64,000 nt of DNA from Thraustochytrium sp. TN22 (lineage: Eukaryota > Sar > Bigyra > Thraustochytrida > Thraustochytriidae), in contig JABLUY010000065.1 of assembly GCA_013306675.1 (NCBI GenBank), positions 87,377 through 151,376 on the forward strand, read 5' to 3'. Below the pieces are notes generated by a model. It worked only from the letters and a program-made list of their open reading frames with translations. It made no database searches and was not told the DNA's origin. Below, piece by piece: positions 45,935 through 56,868 of this stretch. Within the stretch, counting starts at the first letter, position 1, and the number at the start of each line of letters is the position of its first letter. A program made the translations under genes and the position numbers.

Positions 45935-47291
45935 TGCTGCCAGTGATGCTGCAGTGCCAAGGAAGAGAAGACAATGCAAAGCTCTGCTGTGTGCTCCCTC
46001 TGTTTTTATTCATTTCTTTCCTCTGTCGTGAGAACGCGAATGCGATGGTTTGGTCGCGTTAGGTCTGGCCGGGCGGCTGGCTGGCTGGCCACGCCTGAGC
46101 GTGGCGTGGCGTGGCGTGGCGTGGCTGCCCAGGCAAGGCTTGCTGTTGCTAATTTCGTTAGGGCGCTCGCTCGCTCGCTCGCTGCCTTGCCTCCTTGCCT
46201 CGCCGAGCCCTTTTGCCGACCTTGCACGTGCGTATGATACGCCGGCGGCCCCCGTGCGGCGTGCGTGTGCCAGCCCTGCCAGCCAGGAACTACGCGCGAC
46301 TTGCGCCCATCCACCACCTAGTCGTAACAACCAACTTGAAGTCGAGTGGAATCAAGTCACGCGACGCCCAACTTGCAGCCCAAGCCTTGTCTCTCGCGCG
46401 CGGTGACCGTGACGGGCGCAGAGGGCGCGGCTGTGGCTGTGGCTGCGGCTGCGACGGCGGCTGCTAGTCGCACAAAGTCGACCCGGAGCCGGCGATTAGG
46501 GCACGGGAGGACGCGCGGCACGCAGGTTTGCGCCGGCACGCGCGAGCAGGACGGGATCAAAGCTCCCCCACGCATCCCGATGCACTGGCACTGGCACTGG
46601 CAGGCACGCCACGCCGCTCCAAGTTGCGCCCGGCCAAGCTTGGCGAATTCGGCCACGTCCTGGCCGGCCATGACCTCGGCGCCGAGGCGAGCGCGGCCAT
46701 GGCAGGAGCGATCGAAGGCCGCGACCGCGACGGTGGCGTCTCTGATGGCCGTGTGGCGCGCGACGGTGCCATGCACGTGCGGGCTCGAGAGCTCGTGGCA
46801 CGCGACGGGGCCTGGTAGCAGCTTTCGAGAGAGCGGTCCAGTTCTGCGCTGTCCGCGATCTCAAAGCAGCTGCAGAGCAGCAAAATTCACGCAATCATCT
46901 GCGGCCTAAAGGGCGACGCGGATGCGTAGGTCGCAGACGAGCCCCGGACTCCCGGCGCGTTGACGCTTGCTTAGGCGGCGCTGCAGGCCTTTAGGTGTCA
47001 GTGATGTGGGTTCGCGCGCGCCGCTCGCGCGGCGAGATACGGCACGGCGGGGCGCACGTCCCGCAACAGGCACGGGCGGCGACCAACTTGATGAAGCAAG
47101 TGAAAAAGCAAGCAAGCACGGCAAGCAAGCACCGACCGCCACCAGTGCCAGGGCCCGCCGGAACCGCCTGCTGGTGGGCGACGATGAGACCGCATGCGTC
47201 TCCATCGGCGTCCAGCGTCGCCGACCTGCATAATCCGAACGGAGCCTCCCCGCCAGCACGGGGTTGCAGAAGGAGGACAAGCAAGGCCAGC
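45935..47291. other. Intergenic between the giant paralogues
   Basis: The 1,357-bp gap has a (gtggc)5 array at 46101-46125, a gctc run near 46168-46185, ctggca repeats (about 46582-46605), and gcaagcaag strings near 47110. The frame of the second paralogue is open upstream to 46995 but lacks the signal-peptide start, so that part is read as 5' UTR. No other gene recognised. Confidence 0.5.
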
Positions 47292-50200
47292 ATGCGTGCC
47301 GGGCTGCGGCTCGCGTTCCTGGCGGCGCTGACGGTCGCGAGCGCGCTCGTGGGCCAGACGCGCGGCGACTTTCTCGCGGAGTACCTGAGCGACAAGACCT
47401 TTGGCGACAGCCCAGGCCCTTGCCCCGGCCCGACCAAGGAGGATGGGTGCGGCGCAGACTGGGATGACCTGCCGGACAACGTCAAGAAGGCGCGCGTGTG
47501 CTTTGTGGACGACAACGGCGATCGGTCGAACTGTGAGCGGCTAGAAGATGTGATCTTGGGCGGCTATATCTACATCTGGGAGCTGGAGTGCCAGAACGTA
47601 GGCATCGGCAATGTGGTCATCGACCACAAGCTGCAGAACAGCAACCAAATGCTGAATGCGACGCTGAATGCAACGGACGTGAGCATCACGTGCACCGGGC
47701 AAATTCGTGTGGTGGAGCTGCACATTTACTATCTGGGCGTCAGCATCATCGCGACGTACGAGGGACCCTTCACCTTGGACAACCAGGACTACGAGGTTGG
47801 CATCAACCTTCAGATGGGCCTCGAGTTCTCCACGGCGACAGACACCTCGCTTCTAGAGGACCTGCCCGAGACGCTCGCGATTCCGTACGAGCAGTGCGCG
47901 CTGACACCCAACTTCGATCTGGATCTGAACTCGAACGCGGGCGGGTTTGAGGTCCTCATGTTCTGTCCGGGTTCTGACCCGTGCACCATCAACTGGGGCT
48001 TTCTCCTCGGTGAAACCTCGACCGAGATTGCTCTTGACGTCATCGTGTTCTTTGCCAAGGCGGTCCTGAGCAGCATCACGTGCCAGCTCGCTGGAGAGCT
48101 GGCGGTGCTGAGCGAGACAGGCGACCCAGGCGCGATCACCGAGCTCCTGCTCATGATCAAAGATCAGATCGACGAGTGGGCGCTGTCGGAGGGCCAGGAT
48201 GTGGCGCTGGCCGACACGGACGCGGCCATCCTCGCGACGGCCGAGTGGACCCTCATCACGCAGGAGGAGCTGGACGCGGCCGTGGACTTCAATGCGAGCA
48301 CGGTGGCGGAGGTCATCTCCGTGACACTCAACAACTGGCTCGGCGCGCCGAGCACGCAGGACAAGTACGCGCCGTGGCCGGTGGTCAACGAGCTGCTGGA
48401 CCTCATCTCGGACCCTCCCGGCACGCTGGCGGTGGACTTGGAGGAGCTGGAAGCGACGCTGGAGGCCACCCTCCCGCTCCAGGTGACCAACGCGACGGCG
48501 CGCCTGGTCTCGGCGAGCATCGGCGGTCTCAGCACCATGTCGGAATTCAGCATCTTGAACTTTGGCACGGACCAGCCTCTGGCGGACCGCCTCCGCCGCA
48601 CCTTTACCAACCGTCTGGTCATCGAGGAGGTCCACCTGCAGGTGGAGACCTACCTGGAGCTGGCGCGCGGCGACTGGGTGACGGCCTCGTGCAACCTGCC
48701 GGCCCCGGGCACGTGCGCGAGCGACTCGCGCGAGTTCACCTTCACCTTCCAAGTCACCGCGCGTGACATCGAGTTCGACGCCAGCATGCTGGCGGTCATC
48801 GACACGACCAAGCTGACGGACCTCCAGGTGGGCCAGCTGATTGACATTGACCTGTCAGCGGAACCCCTCGGCATTCTGTCCAACCTGCTGCGCTGCTTCT
48901 CGCCTGCCGCGTACGCGCTCAACCTGACGGACTTGACGGCGAGCCTGGGCGAGGTCGCGGACCCGCTGCTGGTGAACTTTGACGGCGAGAATCTGTCGCA
49001 GCTCATCACGGACTCGATCGAGCTGGGCGCAGACCTGGTGCGTGGCGCGCTCAAGACGAAATTCCCGGGCATCGCGAACGGCCCGATTCGTGAGCTCGCC
49101 AACGAGGCCCTGCTCAAGTACGTGACGCTCTTCGGGCGCGAGGCGACGACGGTGTGTGACCCGTGGAGCGGGCCGTCGGGTGAGGGCACGCACTACGTGG
49201 ACTTTAGCAACGCGCTCCTATCGCCGCTGTGGGCGCTGGTGAACGAAGGCGTGGGCGGCGACCCGATTCGCAACACGGAGGTGGACCTGAACGAGCTGCT
49301 GGCCGTCCTGCTCCAGTACAACGCCGACACCTACGAGGATTTCCCGTTCACGAGCGACGGCCTGCCCACCGGGAGCTGGAGCGTAATCCCAAAGTACGAC
49401 TCGCTGGGCCGCTTCGATGAATACGACGGGAGCGGCTACGTTCAATTCAGAAACATCACCATTGGCCACCTGGACTCCCTGTACAAGCTGACGCTGAACC
49501 CGGCCGACGAGGGCGGACTGGACATTGCCTTTGGCCTGGGCGGCGCCATGCTCAACGCGGACGGAAGTGCGCTCGAGGACGTGCGGCCGCTGACCGTGTC
49601 GGTGACCTTCGAGGCCAACGTGCCGGACCGCGGTATCAACGAGAAGGCGGAGCTCAAGCTGCTGCTGGATCAGGTGCAGTTCGCCATGGAGCTGTCCAAG
49701 GTGGGCCTGGACCTCGACTTTCTCTTTGCGCGCAAACTCAGCGACCTTCAGCTCATCACCTGCCTGCTGGCCGTGCTCAAGGAGCTCGAGTTCCGCGACG
49801 AGGCGCGCGCGGCGGCGGTCTCGGCGCTCAGCTTCCAGGTATTCGCGGAGCCCTCGCAGTCGACCGGCGACACCAACAAGGTGGAGGAGGCGCTGGCGGT
49901 CCTGGACGCAGAGCAGCCGGCGGAGCGTTCGCGCGCTGTGGTCAATACGCTGCTGGGCGTGGGCTTCAACCTGGTGCTGGACTCGCTCGAGTACATCCCG
50001 GAGTACCTCAGCGATTCGGCAATCTCGGTGTGCGAGGCGGGCGACGACCTGGCCACCATGCTTGGGGCCATCCCGCTGAGCAACCTCATTCCGAACACGA
50101 CCGCGAGCGTCGACTACTGCACGGGCCCGCTCGTGACGCCGCCGACCATCCAGGAGTCCGAGGCCGTTGTGCTGTCGCAAGCCAATTTGGACGGCCTGGT

Positions 50201-53200
50201 CAACTTGGACGAGTCTGTGTTGCTGCAGGTGCTGCGGCAGGCCCTGTCCGTGGTGCAGGGCGAGGCGGTGACGGAGGTGCTGACGGCGCTGGCGAACTCG
50301 ACGGAGAACAGCGCGCTGTCCGCCCTGTACGAGCTGGAGAATCCGGACGACCCGACGGACGGCAACGTGACGCTCATCATTCCGCTGGGTTGGCTGGGCT
50401 TGGAGCTCGACTACACGGACCAGACGCCGGGCTTCCGCTTCGGCGTGGACTGGGTGCGCGTCAAGGGCTGGAACCGCGTGCTGCAGTCCTTCGACGCGCT
50501 CAACCCCGTGGGCGCCCTCACGACGCGCACGACGGTGAACCTGGGCGACACGCCCATCGAGTTCGTCCTTGGCTCGGTGCTCGAGGTGGATGGCGAGTCT
50601 GTGGGTGAGGCGCCCGGCACGATGGTGCGCGAGGACCTGAATGTCAGCGTGCTGGTGGGCGACTTCTCGCTGGAGCTGGACCTGCTGACGGCCATCAATG
50701 GGACCGCCCTCGCGGAGCTGAGTATTTCGCAGTTGCTGAGCGTAGGGGCGGACCAGAGCATCGGGCTCAGCGAGTACGCAATTGGCTGTGTGCTTGGGAC
50801 TCTCCTGCCGGAAGGTCTTGCGGTGCGGAGCCTCAGCGTTCAACTGAGCGAGCTGCTGGGCGTCAGCGTGCGCTCGTCCAACGAGCTGCTGAGCGAGGGC
50901 ATGGAGAAGCTGGTGGACGCCGTCGTGGACATCATCGTCACGTTCTACGCCGAGGTGGTGAACAACGTCGCCCAGAACTGTGTCCGCGACCTGATCAACA
51001 CGCTGCTGGACTCGGCACGCGAGGTCTACGACTGCGCGGCGCCAGACGAGATCGACCGGCCGCCGCTGGACGAGGACAACCGCATCCTGGACTTCAGCAC
51101 AGCGGGTCTGCTCAAGGCGTTCGAAGAGTTCTGGTTCGGCACCGTCGTCTCGGAGTCCTACCTCTCGGTGAACCAGGCGCTCCGCCTGAGCCTTGACAAG
51201 CTGACCCTGTTCAGTCATGACGACCCGAGCGGCGATGCGTCCTGGGAGATGACGCTCCCGCTCGTGTACAACAAGATCAACTACGGCGAGGTCACCGTGG
51301 GGCTGGCGGACGTGAAGATCGTCGGGCTCGGGACCTTTGAGGACTTGCGCCCGCTCGTGCCCTTTGGTGCCGACGGCAGCCCGCAGTACACGGTGCCGGA
51401 GACGAGCCGGCGGCGGCGGCAGCTGCAGCAGCGGGACGGCCTGGTTGGCCTCTTCGAGCACGAGTGGCGGGCGCTGGCGGACGACACCAGCGAGGAGGAC
51501 CGGTACCGGTACACGACGCGCACGAACATTGACGTGGGCAACATCATGGGAGAGCACGGGCCGCTGGCCGTGACAGCGACCATCACGTTCAACGCGAAGA
51601 ACCTCTTCACGAACGTGCCGGACATGAAAAATGAGGTGCGCATGACGCTGTCGCTGACGGACATCATCATCGGACTGGAGCTGTTCCTGAAGCTTGACCT
51701 CGTGGACCTGATGGACGTGCGGCTGCGCAACATGATGTCGCTGGAGGAGCTCCCGTGCGCGCTGGTCCCGGTGCGCGCGCTGGAGCCGGTGGCCTTCAAC
51801 CTGTCCCTGGCGGACGTGGTCATCTCGGCCTCGTGCGTGTCGCAGTGCGACTTCCCGGCGCTGAGCTTCATGAACGGGGCCGGCGAGGGCGCGGTGTTCA
51901 CGACGACGAACGGCGACGAGCTGAGCTCGCTCGTGAACGACTTTGTGAGCTACGCCAAGAGGTTTCTCACGACGCGCGGCGCGCAGGAGCTCATCAACAT
52001 CGCCATTTACTCGGCGGCCGAGGACTGTGCGGCGCTGTATAACACGGTGGAGGGCCTGCTGACCTTTGACGAGACGTACAAGGAGGACGCGGCCTCGGTG
52101 TTCGCGTACATCTTCATGGGTGGCTGCGGCGTGGCAGCTATGGTCGCGATCGCACTGGTGCCCTTGCATCGGCGGCGCGAGCGGCGCAAGGCGCAAGAGA
52201 AGCTGGCGGAGATCAAGGGCGGCCCGCTGGGCGACGAAGCGCTGGGCGGCGAGATGGCCATTTTGGAGCTGCGCACCAAGAGCATCTTCCAGCACCCGGT
52301 GACGCCGACCGTGGCGCGCTTCCTGGTGCCCTTCATCCAGGTCATGAACGTGGTGGGCCTGGTGATCGCTATCGGGTTCTCAGACGCGGCCAACATCACG
52401 CTGGTGCTGACCATCTTCGGCGCCGAGACGCAGACGGTGTCGCTGGTGCCGTTCACGCTGTTCTCGACCATCAACGACACTTGGAACTCTGGCGCCTGGC
52501 CGCTGGCAGTCCTCATTGCGGTGGCATCGTGCATGTGGCCCATCACCAAGAACCTCGTGCTGCTCTTCCTCTGGTTCGCGCCCAGCACCATCGTGGCACC
52601 CAAACGCCGCCGGCACATGTTGGAGTTCCTTGACATGCTGGGCAAGTGGTCGTTCCTGGACGTTTACGTGATTGTCATCACGCTCGCGGCGCTGCGCTCC
52701 TATGTCGTGGGCGCGTACTATGGCGCGGTGGCATTTATCGACGACGACGTCTTCATCACGGACGTGAACGTGACGCCGGAGGACGGCCTCACGCTGCTGT
52801 GCTTTGTCGCGGCGCTCTCGCTCGTCATCAACCACATCGTGCTCTACTACCACGACAACGTGGACAAGTCGAATCGCCACAGCGAGGCTCGCGCGCACGG
52901 CAAGGAGGACCTCCTGGGCAAGGTGCCGTCGGTGGCGCGGCGGCCCATGCGCATCATGCAGCACGAGTTCGGCGGCCTCACGGCGGCGGGCGAGCGCCGC
53001 GTCGTGAACCCGCGCGCGGCCTACGGACTGCTGGCGCTGATCGTCTTCGCGTTCATCTTCATCGTGGTCGGGATAAGCATGCCGCTCATCACCTTTGACC
53101 TGCGCGGCCTCATCGGCCTGCTGCTGGAGGTCGTCTCGGAGGACTCGCCGCGCCTGCAGAGCGAGCTCAATCTCAAGACCTACTCGATCATTGACATGGG

Positions 53201-54191
53201 CAACATCTTGGGCGAGTCGCCCACGGCGACGCTTTGGGAGGAGGTGGTCATGTTCTGGTTCAAGCTGCTCTTCGCCGTATCGGTCTACGTCGGCCCCATG
53301 CTGCTGCTCGTTCTCATCACGGTGCTGTTGACCATGCCCATGACGCTCGACTCGGCTCGGGTCGCCTTCTTCTGGACCAAGATCAACTCGTACTGGGCCG
53401 GCCTGGAGATCTTCATGGTGGCCATCATCCTCACGCTCATTGAGCTCGGCCCTGTGACGCAGTTCATTACGGACTTCATCACCAACGATGTGTGCTCGCA
53501 GATCCAGGCCGCCATTGAGACCTTGGTGGAGAACCCGGAGGAGGACGGCTACTGCTTCAACATGTACTCGTACCTGGAGCCCACAGCCGTCTTCGTCTTC
53601 ATTGGCCTGGCGTGTCAGCTCACCGCCTTTTATGTGTCGACCGTGCTGGCTGCCGCCGTGCTGGCGGACCGCAACTACGCCGCCTACCGCGACATCTACG
53701 ACGACGCCATGCCGGAGCGTGTCAACCGCCTCGACCGCTGGATTCTGCGCAAGATCACCATGCTCGTCCCCGACGCCGGCACCATGGAGCGTCACCAGGC
53801 CTCACGCTCCTCTCAGCACGCCGGCGCCGCGCCGGACCACGGGCCGTTTACGCTGCTCCACGGCGCCGCGGACGACGAGGAGAACATGCGCCGCGCCTCC
53901 CTTGGCACCTCGCTCGCCGACGAGACCGGCGCTTCCCGCGGCTGCTGCTGCTTCGGTGGCAACGGCGGGACTGGTGTCCTCAAGCGCCAGTACAAGGCCG
54001 ACGCCCGCGTCGACGCCTGGCAGCGCCGCGTCGCCGACATGGACCGCCACCGAGACCAGGACCAGCGGGACCACCAGCATGAGCCTCGGCCGCAGCCGCA
54101 GCCGCAGCGTCGCCTCCAGCCCCCGCAGCGCCAGCTGCGCCCGCCTCGAGACGAGACCTCCTCCGTCTTTACGGATGACATTGACGTCTGA
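47292..54191 (+). CDS. Giant membrane protein with repeated ectodomain and PqiA-like C-terminal domain, paralogue 2
   Basis: This 2,299-aa tandem paralogue of the gene at 39074-45934 has the same layout throughout. Signal peptide MRAGLRLAFLAALTVASALVG; mature N-terminus GDFLAEYLSDKTFG against GDFLAEYFDGKTFG in paralogue 1. The five module cysteines are kept (PYEQCAL, LLRCFSP, LITCLLA, AIGCVLG, LPCALVP). The RRRR site lies at 1373-1376 in the same relative place, just before a YTTRTNIDVG motif. The membrane part (about 1605-2135) is the most conserved, including LGKWSFLDVYVIVITLA and WTKINSYWAGLEIFMVAIIL. The C-terminal tail again is Gln/Arg/Pro-rich and ends SSVFTDDIDV. The two look like neofunctionalised or dosage duplicates of the same surface protein, old enough for clear divergence of ectodomain loops. 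Function unproven. Confidence 0.85.
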   Translation: MRAGLRLAFLAALTVASALVGQTRGDFLAEYLSDKTFGDSPGPCPGPTKEDGCGADWDDLPDNVKKARVCFVDDNGDRSNCERLEDVILGGYIYIWELECQNVGIGNVVIDHKLQNSNQMLNATLNATDVSITCTGQIRVVELHIYYLGVSIIATYEGPFTLDNQDYEVGINLQMGLEFSTATDTSLLEDLPETLAIPYEQCALTPNFDLDLNSNAGGFEVLMFCPGSDPCTINWGFLLGETSTEIALDVIVFFAKAVLSSITCQLAGELAVLSETGDPGAITELLLMIKDQIDEWALSEGQDVALADTDAAILATAEWTLITQEELDAAVDFNASTVAEVISVTLNNWLGAPSTQDKYAPWPVVNELLDLISDPPGTLAVDLEELEATLEATLPLQVTNATARLVSASIGGLSTMSEFSILNFGTDQPLADRLRRTFTNRLVIEEVHLQVETYLELARGDWVTASCNLPAPGTCASDSREFTFTFQVTARDIEFDASMLAVIDTTKLTDLQVGQLIDIDLSAEPLGILSNLLRCFSPAAYALNLTDLTASLGEVADPLLVNFDGENLSQLITDSIELGADLVRGALKTKFPGIANGPIRELANEALLKYVTLFGREATTVCDPWSGPSGEGTHYVDFSNALLSPLWALVNEGVGGDPIRNTEVDLNELLAVLLQYNADTYEDFPFTSDGLPTGSWSVIPKYDSLGRFDEYDGSGYVQFRNITIGHLDSLYKLTLNPADEGGLDIAFGLGGAMLNADGSALEDVRPLTVSVTFEANVPDRGINEKAELKLLLDQVQFAMELSKVGLDLDFLFARKLSDLQLITCLLAVLKELEFRDEARAAAVSALSFQVFAEPSQSTGDTNKVEEALAVLDAEQPAERSRAVVNTLLGVGFNLVLDSLEYIPEYLSDSAISVCEAGDDLATMLGAIPLSNLIPNTTASVDYCTGPLVTPPTIQESEAVVLSQANLDGLVNLDESVLLQVLRQALSVVQGEAVTEVLTALANSTENSALSALYELENPDDPTDGNVTLIIPLGWLGLELDYTDQTPGFRFGVDWVRVKGWNRVLQSFDALNPVGALTTRTTVNLGDTPIEFVLGSVLEVDGESVGEAPGTMVREDLNVSVLVGDFSLELDLLTAINGTALAELSISQLLSVGADQSIGLSEYAIGCVLGTLLPEGLAVRSLSVQLSELLGVSVRSSNELLSEGMEKLVDAVVDIIVTFYAEVVNNVAQNCVRDLINTLLDSAREVYDCAAPDEIDRPPLDEDNRILDFSTAGLLKAFEEFWFGTVVSESYLSVNQALRLSLDKLTLFSHDDPSGDASWEMTLPLVYNKINYGEVTVGLADVKIVGLGTFEDLRPLVPFGADGSPQYTVPETSRRRRQLQQRDGLVGLFEHEWRALADDTSEEDRYRYTTRTNIDVGNIMGEHGPLAVTATITFNAKNLFTNVPDMKNEVRMTLSLTDIIIGLELFLKLDLVDLMDVRLRNMMSLEELPCALVPVRALEPVAFNLSLADVVISASCVSQCDFPALSFMNGAGEGAVFTTTNGDELSSLVNDFVSYAKRFLTTRGAQELINIAIYSAAEDCAALYNTVEGLLTFDETYKEDAASVFAYIFMGGCGVAAMVAIALVPLHRRRERRKAQEKLAEIKGGPLGDEALGGEMAILELRTKSIFQHPVTPTVARFLVPFIQVMNVVGLVIAIGFSDAANITLVLTIFGAETQTVSLVPFTLFSTINDTWNSGAWPLAVLIAVASCMWPITKNLVLLFLWFAPSTIVAPKRRRHMLEFLDMLGKWSFLDVYVIVITLAALRSYVVGAYYGAVAFIDDDVFITDVNVTPEDGLTLLCFVAALSLVINHIVLYYHDNVDKSNRHSEARAHGKEDLLGKVPSVARRPMRIMQHEFGGLTAAGERRVVNPRAAYGLLALIVFAFIFIVVGISMPLITFDLRGLIGLLLEVVSEDSPRLQSELNLKTYSIIDMGNILGESPTATLWEEVVMFWFKLLFAVSVYVGPMLLLVLITVLLTMPMTLDSARVAFFWTKINSYWAGLEIFMVAIILTLIELGPVTQFITDFITNDVCSQIQAAIETLVENPEEDGYCFNMYSYLEPTAVFVFIGLACQLTAFYVSTVLAAAVLADRNYAAYRDIYDDAMPERVNRLDRWILRKITMLVPDAGTMERHQASRSSQHAGAAPDHGPFTLLHGAADDEENMRRASLGTSLADETGASRGCCCFGGNGGTGVLKRQYKADARVDAWQRRVADMDRHRDQDQRDHQHEPRPQPQPQRRLQPPQRQLRPPRDETSSVFTDDIDV

Positions 54192-54458
54192 TCATGGATG
54201 CGAACTCAACCTCATTTCGTTTCTTGTTGTTTTGCTGTTTGTTTGAAGTCTTGAGAACCAGTCGATACCAGGGGAGAGCGTGAGGCGATCGATCTGCGGA
54301 GGTGAAAACAGCCTTGGCACGAGTTTTGCTGCTTTGTTCACGTGCCATACTTCACGTTACCCACCCACTCGTCGTTCACTGTGACCCACTGACTCACTCC
54401 AAAGTTATGTACATGGAGGCCGCGGCAGCCGCGGCGTCCGCGCTCACTCTCTCTCTGC
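54192..54458. other. Short convergent intergenic region
   Basis: This gap holds the 3' ends of the second PqiA-like gene and the small acidic gene. It has AT-richer sequence with ttgtttg near 54233. Nothing else seen. Confidence 0.5.
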
Positions 54459-54785
54459 TCACTTGTCGCTAGGCGCCTCCGCTTTGGGGTCCTCCGCCAT
54501 GGAGTTCTTGAGCGCGTCGTGCAGCTCCTGCTTCTGGCCCGCCGACGGGCCTGCGGCCGCGTCGATAAAGGCCTGCGGGTCCACCTCCAGCACGTCCATC
54601 GGCACCTCCGCCGTGCTCTCCTTGGCCAGCTCGTCGGGCGCGCGCCGCTCCTCGCTCTTGGTGCGCTGCCTGTTGGCCGGCGTCTCCGCCGCGGTCGTCT
54701 TGGCGGCCGCGGCCGCGGTCGCGTTCGCCTCCTCGCCCCGGGCGGCCGCGGCCGCGCTCGCGTTCGCCTGCTCGCCCTCGGCCAT
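54459..54785 (-). CDS. Small Ala/Glu-rich hydrophilic protein, unknown
   Basis: The 108-aa predicted protein is not recognised. Its first half is Ala/Glu/Thr-rich low complexity (MAEGEQANASAAAAARGEEA); the second half has a more ordered stretch around PMDVLEVDPQAFIDAAAGPS and QKQELHDALKN and a charged C-terminus. No signal peptide or membrane segment. The ATG at 54785 has a fair context (GACATGGCC); the longer frame upstream is Arg-rich noise. It could be a small regulatory or heat-soluble protein. Coding status rests on composition and the ordered C-terminal half only. Confidence 0.5.
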   Translation of the reverse strand: MAEGEQANASAAAAARGEEANATAAAAAKTTAAETPANRQRTKSEERRAPDELAKESTAEVPMDVLEVDPQAFIDAAAGPSAGQKQELHDALKNSMAEDPKAEAPSDK

Positions 54786-56868
54786 GTCGCCTCGCGGTCG
54801 TCGCCCTGCCGCCGCTCCGCGCCGCTCCGCGCCGCGCCGGACTGCTCGTACCCGCGCGCCGCGGCCGCCCCGCGCAGCGCGGGCGGGGCCGGGATGCCGC
54901 CCGCGTTGCCGCCGCGCGTTGCGCAGGCCGCGGCGGGGCGCTCGCTCAGCCTCGCTTCCGCGGCTTCCGCCTCCCTCGGTCACGGCTGGGCTGGGAGCGC
55001 TGCCCGGGCCGGCGCCGAGCCCTGGGGCGCGGCTGGAGCCTCGAGGCGCGGCGAGGGCGGCGCGAGGCGAGGCGGGCGAGGCGAGGCGAGGCGAGAGGCT
55101 CGTGACGCTGATGATGATCCGAGTCCGAGGAAGCGCGGCGTGACGGCGCGGGTGCCCCCGCAAGTGCGGGGCGGCGCGGACAGACACCGGGTCCGGTGGC
55201 GGCGCGGGAGGGCTGGGAGGAGAGGGAGAGCGCAGCGGACCGCGGGAAGGCGATCTCGCGCGCGGATGCCTGTCAGCGCGAAACAGCGCCACAGCAGCCC
55301 CTTGGAGGCGGAAGAGCGAAAGCGAGCAATCAATGCACGCAGAGTTCCGAGCCGGAGGCGCAGGCCAGGCTGGCTGGCTGCTGGCGGGCGTCGATCGAGA
55401 AGGTCTCCGGGCGTGGGCGGCGGCGACGCGGCAAGGCTGGCTCAGCTGCGAGCGCACAGCCGTCGCCACGGACTCAGTTAGATTAGATCGAGCAGCGCAA
55501 CCTGGAGGCCTAGCCTAGGCTAGTGCCAACTGGTTCCACCGTGCCTGCCAGCTGCTGCCGTGATCGCCTTTTTTGGCCTGTGGCAGGAAGAGACCAGTCC
55601 CGCGCTCGCTCACGGCGGATCGGCCGCCGCGCCGAGGCTGGCACTGCCTGCCAGGGCGAGCGAGGGCACTCTCTCTCAGCCTCGACGAGTGCTCCGACTC
55701 CCTCGCTGCGCTGCGCTGCGCGGACGATGCGCAGCCCTTGCAGCGGCTGCAGCCACTCTCTCACTGTCAGTGCAGAGGCAGGCGTCAGAGGTTGGCGCCT
55801 CGCCGACGCCTCCGAGTCGCCTCGCTTGCTGACAGTGACACGCATTTCTGCTCGTCATGGCCGGCCAGAGCTTCGATCCCTATCGATCGCAGTACTGAGC
55901 AGTGAGTGCAGGCAGCGCGTGGGGATCGGTGGTTAGCTTCATTGTTGGCTAGCTCCAGCTGGCTGACAAGAGCCAACTTTCGGCGAGAGAGGCGTGCCAA
56001 GTGCGTCGCGACGGTCGCGACGGTCGCGTGTCTAGCTGGCGACACGAAGCTGCGCGAGCGTGCAGTGTCCGCTGGCTCGCCCGCTCTCGGCCTAGCAGCC
56101 GGCCAGCCAAGCACCACGTCCACGTCCTGCGAGCTCGCGATCGTGCTGGCGGCTGGCACGAAAACACGCCGGCCGCCTTCGGAGTTCGGACTCGGAGGCG
56201 ATCATGATCGTCTCTCGCTCTCTGCCCCGCACCGTCAAATACCGTGATTCGCGCGTTGGCAGCGACTGCGTGGAGCTTGAGCCGCGTGAGGCGGATCGCT
56301 CGTCTTGTCTTGGCTTGTTCTTCTCGATCGATCGTGAAGCCCATGTCGGTCGAGGCGCAGCAGTGCCAGAGACAGGCAATGCGCGGCACGGGCCCCGAGG
56401 CGCCCACGGCCAGCGCGCCCCGTGCCGCGAGCCTCACGGGGCGTGCCCGGCGGCGGCGGCGCTGCGCTGCAGCTCGAGCTGCGCCTCGTGATCGCGGCGG
56501 GGCGGCACTCGGCTCGTGCTCGAGGCGCGAAGCTGGCGCGAAGCTGGCGCGAAGCTGGCAGCTCGGCGCGGGGAGCTGCGCAGCTTGGCGCGGCCGGGAG
56601 TGCGGCGCTGAGCGCAGTGAGGCGCAGGGCGACCCGCGGGCCGCCGCGGCGCGAGAGCCTCAGGCGCGATCACGCGCGGGAGGCGGAGGAGAACGAGCCG
56701 AGCCGGCTTTGATGGGCGCGACGAGGGACGCTTGCTTAGCGCGCAGCCAAGGCCAGGCCAGGCCGCGCGGCGGCGCGGCGCCGGCAGCAGCAAACCAGCA
56801 ACTCAAGCCTCCAAAGAAACCAACACAGCAGCTCCGCAGCAACCCAAGCAACCAACCCAACTAGCAAG
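54786..56868. promoter_or_regulatory. Long divergent intergenic region upstream of the LEA-like gene
   Basis: The 2-kb region separates the small acidic gene (-) from the LEA-like gene (+). It has about four copies of an 11-bp unit gcgcgaagctg (about 56522-56562), a gcgaggcgag array (about 55060-55095) and several short hairpins. No convincing coding frame. The last 60 bp are CA-rich (accaacccaactagcaag) and look like the LEA-like 5' UTR. Confidence 0.45.

Noticed and set aside
49218-52295. 1,025-codon minus-strand open frame inside the second giant gene
   Set aside because: Antisense shadow; similar long shadows occur at 44135-45979 and 52380-53795. No domain, and composition follows from the sense codons.
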